DNA of 64,000 nt from Ectobius pallidus (taxonomy: Eukaryota; Arthropoda; Insecta; Blattodea; Ectobiidae): assembly GCA_964059195.1 (NCBI GenBank), contig CAXKWD010000005.1, forward strand, positions 146,039,265-146,103,264, written 5' to 3'. Shown here in pieces: positions 26,246 through 35,200 of this stretch. The notes beneath the pieces were generated by a model that made no database searches, had not been told where the DNA came from, and worked only from the letters and a program-made list of their open reading frames with translations. Position 1 is the stretch's first letter, and each line of letters opens with the position of its first letter. The position numbers and the translations under genes were made by a program.

Positions 26246-29200
26246 GATGTTATATTATTATTATTATTTCTATCATATTGTTGTTATTATAGCCCGGATT
26301 TCTAAGCAAAATGCATTTTTATTTTCAGATTCAGTAATGTTATTATTCCTAAGACACTCCTTGCCTTGCTTAAGCTATTTTCACTGTATTTAATAGTGGA
26401 TATTTTACTTATTCTGGGAGAAAAAGATTTTGCTTGCTTATTTCATGATTTTGAATTCATATACCGTATTTTACTAAAATCTGTCACATTTAAAGTCTTA
26501 TTTCACTCTTAGACGTCATTATAAAGTTCATCGCCGTTTTCTTTTGTCTGCTAATGCAATTAATGAGAAAACCCAGTTATAAAGCACTGTTTTTGAGAAG
26601 AAACAAATGTTGAAGAAGAATTATTCGAAGAAAAACTGTGTTGTTTTTCACATGCGCCTGTGACGTCCTGCGACGTGGAAATAACTTTTCTTCATTTTGC
26701 AGATCTTTTTTCACTGCAGTGGCGGATCCAGGGGAGGAGCCGTAGGAGCCGCGGCCCCCCTTGCCTTTTTTTCATTAATTTGACTTTTTTATTCATCGTA
26801 ATTAATTACCTAATAAAATAACATTCAAAATTAAATACAAAACAAATAAAAGCATTTATGTACTCGCCCTATTTTTAACACAATTATTGTAAAATGTAAG
26901 TTGAATAGTATTTATATTCTAATCGCCTTGTGTCAAAGGAGTAGACTAGCTGTGAAACCCCACAAGGCAACAGTTGTTCGAGTTCCTTGTCTTTAATTGT
27001 TGTTATGATATAAATTATCGATTTCTTGTGAACTATTTCAGACTAGTACTTACTTTAAGGTATAGGTCAAAAGGTTGAAATTCGATTAATCATTTTAATT
27101 TTTAAGTAATATGTAAAACCGACAAATTTGAAAACAGATCTAAGACTTGACAAAAGGAGTGTCTCCTGAGCAATTTGGAGGAATCACCCAGTGGACCTAA
27201 AAAGTCATTTTCCACTTCATTCCTTTCATTCCTTTCATTTCCGGTGGAGGACCCTCGGACCACTTTCTGGAGGGATACTTCATACCCCCGCGCCCCTAGT
27301 AATTGCAAACTTTCGTTTATGTCGGCGTCTGCCATTAATAAATATCGGATCTGCCCCTGCTTTGCTGACAGACGCAGGAGTTTCACACAAGAAAATTCGC
27401 GGATAAAATTCCTTACATACTGTTACAGCCGTGAATAAGATAAGATAATTCTAAGAAACTAATAATAATTTATTTAATTTTCATGTTATATGTTTTTGCT
27501 TGTCCACCGCTGTGGCTCAGGGGATGCGTTCAATCCTCTCTCGCAGCGGGCCCGGGTTCGATTCCTGGTGGGGACAAGTTACCTAGGTGGGGTTTTTTCT
27601 GGGGTTTTTCCTTACCTTTGAGACAAATGTAGGGTAAATTTAGGCCCTTGTGGTCCCCTGATATCATCTGGCCGTCATTATCATCTTCATACCATCCTCG
27701 CCTTGTTTGGAGTGAGTGTGTGTGTGAATGGTGTCCTATGTGTTCGTGTTGTCTCGGAGGTGGCCCCGGCATTGGGCTGATCACTCATCCGGGGAGGCCC
27801 TCCATGTCCTTGTCTGGTCAAAAAAGTATGTATATGATCCAAAGATAATCCCTCTCCCGACAGGTCGCGGCCCTGTAAAACCCGGGCGGGTTGGGTTGCT
27901 TAAATCCTAAAAGGGAGAGGTGAAACTACGATAAAGAAAGCTGTTTTTGCTTATTTTGGTTCTTATTTCTTAATTTTTCATGCTTATTTCTTTGCTTATT
28001 TTATTTTGCTTATAATCCCTTTATTATTATCATTATTATTATTATTATTATTAGTATTATTCTTATTCTATAGGGGTAGTGTATCAACTTAAGACCTAAT
28101 ATCCCATATATTCCAGCATAAATGGAAGAGAAATTGTGAAAGACAAAACGCTTGCGAAAGTTTCAATAGGGCGCGATGACGTTCTTTGATTTCCTTCTCA
28201 AGGTGCCAGGTAGGCCTACCTAGAAATATTGAGAATCCTCTACGTAAAGCTTAATGGCGACAGTTACCTGGATGACTTCTACTGTCCGTCGGGCATAGTA
28301 CGGGGAGAGGAACTTGGCATGCTGGAACCCAAAGCCATTCATATCGACAACAACAGTGAGGCCGGCGATCTGAGTTTCTGGCTCCTGTACTATGTGCTCC
28401 AGAGCCAACACGTTTGTGCGGAAGATATCCTCGATGCTCACACTGGCTGCGTCACATTTCTCTGTGGAGGAACAAACACATCTTATATTGGTTCATCGAT
28501 GAAGTACTTAATAGTGAAGTAAAAGTCAATACACTTTAATGGTATAACTAGTTATACGAGGAACCACCGTTCCTTTATTAAAATATTGTTTTACTTTTCC
28601 AAGCTTAATTGAAAACATAAAAGACATAGCTTATAAAAATAAGGACACCAAAGCGTCAATCATAGAACACCAAATACTGAACTAAGTAGGACTAAGTGTT
28701 CTTTAGTGGATTTTTTTTAACGACTTACGAATTCTATAGAATACAGCAGACTTAAACCATAGCACATATTGACAATATATTTTTCACATTCCGAAAAATT
28801 TAATCATATATGATTAAAATATTTCAAAAATTCACTATATAAAAAATATATTTCCTTAAAATAAAAGTAAAACTAAAATACTAACCTACTCTAAAGATGT
28901 ACACTCTTCTACCACTTCCGTCTCTATCCTCCAGCATATTCTGAGCCTGCATCTCCAGAATGTGTTTCTTTTCAGAGGGTAGAGGTACCTTGAACAGCTC
29001 CGGACATCGCAGTTTCATAACATAGTACCGCTGTAACTGTTTTCACACAAAAAATTAAAATAAAAATAAGTCCTGAATTTTATACGAGATTAACTTTCTG
29101 AAACATATGACAATGTACGTAGGCTAAACGTACAGTAGCCTATGCTGTAAGATAATTCCGTACACTGCTTTGTGTTTGTGTCTCCACGGAAAATATTTTT

Positions 29201-32200
29201 AATTCTGATCACAACACAAAATCATACTCATTTCTGAGGTAACTTTATGGGTAAAATCTTGGAAACTTATTCATGCCTAAGTTATTTTATAAAATTAAAA
29301 GCGGTTCTCTCCAACAAGCGGTTCCCATGATCTTATGACCATGATCACTAGATCAGTGTGGACCAACTGGCGGCCCGCGGGCCAGATCCGCGTTCGTTAT
29401 TAAACTGGTCCCCGAACTCGTAATTTTTTGCATTTATTTGTAAAGCGACATTGTTCGCTGTCAGTTTTTCAAGGCTTTCTGATTTTGATGAAGTTCAACC
29501 TAGATTTTTTTTTCTTTTTTACAACCCCTTGAAGGCATCTCCGGCTGGTGATTCGGATATGCAAATGGAGCTCTGTGACATACAGAGTGACAATTTTCTT
29601 ACATGAATGAGATATTTCCAGTCCAACATCGAGTTTTGGAGACTAGTTAACAAGGAGCAGTATCCAAACTTGCGAAATTGTGCTTTGAAAACACAATCCA
29701 TGTTCGGCAGTACGTATATATATGAGTATGCATTTTCTAACGCGAAATTGTTAAAAACTAAGTACAGGGACAAGTTGTCACAATATTTACTGAAATCATC
29801 ACTGCAGTTTGTCATTACTCAAATGAAAGTACATACTGAATCTGCAGTAGACCAACACGTAGCTCCATTTTCTCATTAAGAATAGCCTATATAATTGTTA
29901 TCTTTGAGTTTGTAAAATAGACCTGTAAGACATCTTGTTTGTTGTGCCATATGTCTTCCCATTTTCTAATAATTATAATTTAATTTTTAATATTATTATT
30001 CCTGCCCATTAATTAATTTGATGTGTCATCTGGCTCTTCACCTGAAAATATTTGGACCACACTGCATTAGATAATTAAAAATATATAACACCATCCAGGC
30101 AGGGCCGTAGCAAGGTCCTTCTGCGCCCTTGGCGAGTCTGACAAATCTGCGCCCTCCAATACTGGGGGATCTGAACAAATATTTTTTTTTAATTTCTGTA
30201 AAATTGTTTATTATTTTAATGTAAAAACACTGTTATTATCAAAGAAAACCTAAACCTCAATTTGAAAATGAACTAAATGTTGGACTTTCAAGTTTTTAAA
30301 TCTTATTTTCAGACGATTGAACTACTTAAAAAACAATTAATTCATAAAATCTAGAATTTTTATTGCTTGATAAATTGCCTAAAAAAGGTGGTATTTTTCA
30401 TGGCTAATTTTGCGCCCTCTTTATACCTGCGCCCTTGGCGGGGGCCCATCTCGCCACCGCCTAGGTACGGCCCTGCATCCAGGAGTTCCTCATGATTAGA
30501 CTTTCTATTATAGTTATTTTGATTCAAGTGGTAAAAACGGGATTTTTTGGCAAATATGTATGTTTGCGAAGTGAGCTCATAACGGCGAGTGTAGCTTTCC
30601 TAAGAGCAAAAAATAATTTCACGATGTAAATCATAGACAACTTTTTTATTTATGAAAAATAATAATGCTTGACTTACTGTAATGAATTACGCACCGTGGA
30701 GCCATTCCTATTGGAGCGCACAGAGAACTGTGTGTGATTTTCAGGTACAGGCAGCCAATTTAAGGAAAATGCTTTTCACTCACCAAGTATCACGATTTTT
30801 GCAATCACCGTGAGAAATTTCATATTTTAAAAGGCGTAGTGAATTTTAAAATCTTCAATTTTTATGAAACAGTCTATTTAATAATCATTTGCAAAAATGT
30901 TTCATTAAAAGAGTATTTTCCATATGAAGCAATCAATGTTGGCAACCCTTGAGTATTTATATCACTCAGTGGTATAATTTTCCCTTTTCAGTTAATATCA
31001 TCTACCGTTAATCGTGCTTCTTTTACCTTCGACTGTAAAAAAAGAAGTATTATATGTTCCGGCATTTATTTGACGTACAGTACTGCACGTTTAATAACTG
31101 CTCGATTTAAGGAGATAACTAAATAAAAATTACTCACCATGTGGAATGCTTTGATGCAATTGAATTTTCTAGCCCTAAGAAACCTGAGGAGAAATGCATC
31201 ATCTGTTCGGACGTGCAGATTCGACTCGGCTGAAACGAAAAGATATACATAGTTAGATTAAAATTGATACGATTTTAGTAATAATTGATAACATTATCAT
31301 GAATAATCTTGTGTCGGAATCGGACATCGCGTGCGGTTCACTATCAGAACGGTCGAGCGGCGTCTGAGTAATGCCATTGCATCTTTTAAAATGTTAATAC
31401 TCGAAATGCAGGTATAACTTATCAGTATTTCTGGAGAAGTCGGCTGAAATGGGATATCTATTGTTGAGCGACCAAGGGGTCACATGCAGACTGTAGTGAC
31501 TAGAGGAATATGCCAGCCATTCTTCACGTACTCTCAAGATCACTCACAGACGATTCGGCGTTTATGTGTATTGTCTATAACACTCTTCCTGCCTATAATC
31601 TGTAGTATTTTACGAAATCTACTAGTGAGTAAGTAGAATTAAATAGAATTTTATTTACACATTTACATAGGCCTACATAGGTATCTACATCCACTTTAAA
31701 TATCCTATTTATATGCCTAGTAAGCGGTAAAGTAAAGTAAAGTCTTCCCTATGCTGGCCATTGAGGCCCAGAGGGTTCCAGGAGGTTGGGGCTCCCAGAT
31801 TTTAGACATTCGGTACGTAAAGATGGTAAGGTTGTCAGCCTTACGCACCGGCCGCCTTTACCCTCAGGATTGGTACTCTTTTTCTGTTAGGGGCTGAGTC
31901 GACCCCAGGGCTATAATGCCACCAGAAGGATTACACCAATTGAAAAACTTCAACGATCTCATCGGGGATCGAACCCGCGATCTTCCGGTTTGTAGCGCAG
32001 CGCCTCAGCCACTACACTACGGCGTACCCCAAGCGTATTCTAGTGTGGTTAATAAAAATAACAGCCTATTTTGCTAATTTGGTATTTATTGTAGCAATAT
32101 AACAAGAGTATTGAATTCGGAGCTGCTGTAAATATGCTAAATAAGTAGCATAATATATCACATAAATTTACTAGTTTAGAAAGATGTGAACTGCGCAGTC

Positions 32201-35200
32201 TCATAAAGACGGCACGAAACAGTTGAAATTAATGTGCTACACGAAGCCAATCTCAACACGAACTGCATTAACTGAGGCGGACGATGAAAATTGGGATAGA
32301 AATCGATGTGAGCGTAGAACCTTGGAAACATGTTGCGATGTCTTTGGCGCTATTACAGATTGGCCATATTTGACATTAAAATTACACGAATTTATCGCAG
32401 CTTTCTGCCGCATAATATTTTTGTAGCCTATTAAGGACTTTATTTCCCTGTTATATTAAGATACAGATTACGAGTATAATAGCAATATGTTACAATTATT
32501 TATTCCTTTAAATTTGTAATACACAAAATAGTTACAGTTAATTCGTTATTAATTTCTTGTGTTTTTATAGAAAATACTATTTTTGTTAAATTCAGCTTTA
32601 TACTCCTTACAACAGTCACATACCAGTATGCCATGCACAATTGTTTTTATGTTATTGATGTATTTATGTCTTATGTTAATTGTAAATGATACTCAAATTT
32701 AATGAATCTAATACATGATGATCCAATTCCGCATTTGCCTTTACCACTGGGGAAACCATGAAAATACCAAAGTCAAATTGGCCGGCCACGAGACCATATT
32801 ATTGTGATTCTTTCATATTGAGGCTTAATTTTGTTGATAGCATTATATTAGGCGAGGACATCAATGCAGTCTACCCTTGCTTCACGCGGTAGGCTTTTGC
32901 GATTAATTTGTGGAATGTAGGCATCAGTAGATGTAAACGTCAACTCTTTTTTTCTTAATTTTCTTCAATCCATTTCCTACCTACGAGGGAAATATATTGT
33001 ATAATTTGTGAATAATTTAATAAAGTTTCAATATTATAGATTTATAAAACTTTCTGATTATATCAGCTTCATTAGTCTAGTAAATATGTAAAAAAAATTA
33101 CAATTTCAGTTTAACCCTTAAGTTGATAATACAGTCGTTAGTCTTGAATTTGTAATAAAGGATGGAAAAGAAACTGGAAGAAAAATTTTAATCTCATATA
33201 AATCACAGAATAAAGTAACAAGAAATAAACTGTGGGCCTAATCATTGTGGTAACTGTTTACCCTGCAGTCCGGCATGGATTTATATATTGTGTGAGAAAT
33301 TCAGACTCTTCAAGTGAAGGGGCAATTATTTAATAATTACTGTTCTGTGCATAACTTAAATAACTGTTTCAAGCTGGTGTTCTGTGCTTTCAAAATTGGT
33401 TAAACAATTTTACTCATTTAGATGAATGTTTCAGTGATTGAACCTCCGCCGGAAGGAAGTGAAGAACAAGTGACATGCTTTGACCCATCTTGCTCCTTTT
33501 CGGTAAGGAATTATTGTGAATCAAGAATAACTTTAAGGTATTGAGTTATTTTTAATCATTGGCTTTCTGTCAGATCCAAAATTCATTTTAGACAGGTTGA
33601 TAGATCCAGCTCACTTTCTTCTGGTTACTGTGAAGGCATTCGTAGTGATAGAAGGCTCCTATTTGCTCCAACCAACATCCAACAAAAGAGATTTGAATTT
33701 CCTGTAATTCATCTTGATTTTATACACGCGTTGCCACTATTAAACTCCCAACCCTCTTATTATATTGAAATTTCATTTTTTGCATATTTTCGAGACTGAT
33801 GTAATTATTAAGTAAGGTTTATAAATTCATAATATCGAGGGATTAGGTGGATTCTATTATACACAGTTTATACAACTTATATTGCAATATATGTATTGAT
33901 CCATAGAGAGCTTAGGTGTCAGATTTTTTAAGTGTTGGGCTATTTCCGGTTTTGCATTATTTGATTGCTGAAGTAGCAAAAAGCTGATCAGCACTAAACT
34001 TGTGCTGAGTTCTACTATCTGTTTTGTCACTTCGCCAAGTGTTTCATACTCAGAAGCATGATGTAGATATGGGTCAAATTACAATTCCGCTTCCCTCCCC
34101 AATGAAAGCATTCGAATGCTGCAGTACCATTTATCTGTGGTGCAGTGTATTCGTTATTTTCCACCCACTACGTGTTGTTAGTTACTCGTAATCACAGCAT
34201 TGTTTTTCTCGACGGACTAATGGTAATGCCTTTTTTTTGCTTATTGTGCTGTTTACAAAACATTATTGGTAGGCCTAGTCTATAATGACCAGGGCCCGGA
34301 TTGTAATGACATGTCATCTTTTTATTGATGCTGCATAGACATTGCCAACTTGTAGATAAATCCTAGTCATGGCCTCTGGATTATAGAAATACATTTTTAT
34401 TAGGTCATTTTTTGTCATTTTATGCAATTTTATATTTTTAGGGCATTTATTTCAATTTTATGTCATTACTTTGTCATTTTCGTGTCATTTGCTTCCTTAT
34501 TTAATCATTTTCATGTATTTACATTGAGTGTATTAACTTTTTTTCGTCGCTAGCGGTGCTGTCTTTGAAGTGTTGTTCGGCGTTAAAGTGTTGACATGTC
34601 TCAGTCGGAAGTGAGAAACAAAGAAACGCCATTATTTTGTGTTATATTACTATTGTTATTAGATTGACTTGGCACCAGAGTCTGCCATCTGCTTGGATTT
34701 GAGAGTGCAAATTACTGTTTACCCTCAATAAACAACACTATAATCCGGCAGACCACAAAAGGAAATGCCGACTCGCCAGTGCCTCAGTGCCAGTATAAAT
34801 TTCCGTGAGAAAAGAACATTCACAACATTACAGTTTTTACAATTATGCAAAAACTAGTCTATAACTTTGTATGTGCAATAATAATTTATTATAAATAAAA
34901 TAACAGTTTTTAGGTCATTTTTTATAATTCCGGGGTGCTCGGGCAAAGAGAGTTAAGTCCACTTTCTTGTTACTGAGAATTAGAGTGACTTAACACACTA
35001 TACCAGCCCAACATAGCTTTAGAGATGGATAAACCCATCAGACACACATCCATAACTACCGTACAGTTCTGAATATGACTTACTGGACTTAACACAAATG
35101 TAGAGAACATTTTTATCTATAACTCTATGGACATATCTCAATTTTTTAGGATGGTGAACTTAACTCTCTTTGCCCGCGCACCCCGGAATTATTAAGTCAT

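Noticed and set aside
26196..26393. poly-leucine small ORF
   Set aside because: Product of the TTA microsatellite.
27102..27438. overlapping ORFs of 71-94 codons on both strands
   Set aside because: They overlap each other in a GC-rich transposon-like block, without a recognisable domain.
28229..28522. 97-codon plus-strand ORF
   Set aside because: Antisense shadow of CRAL-TRIO exon 4.
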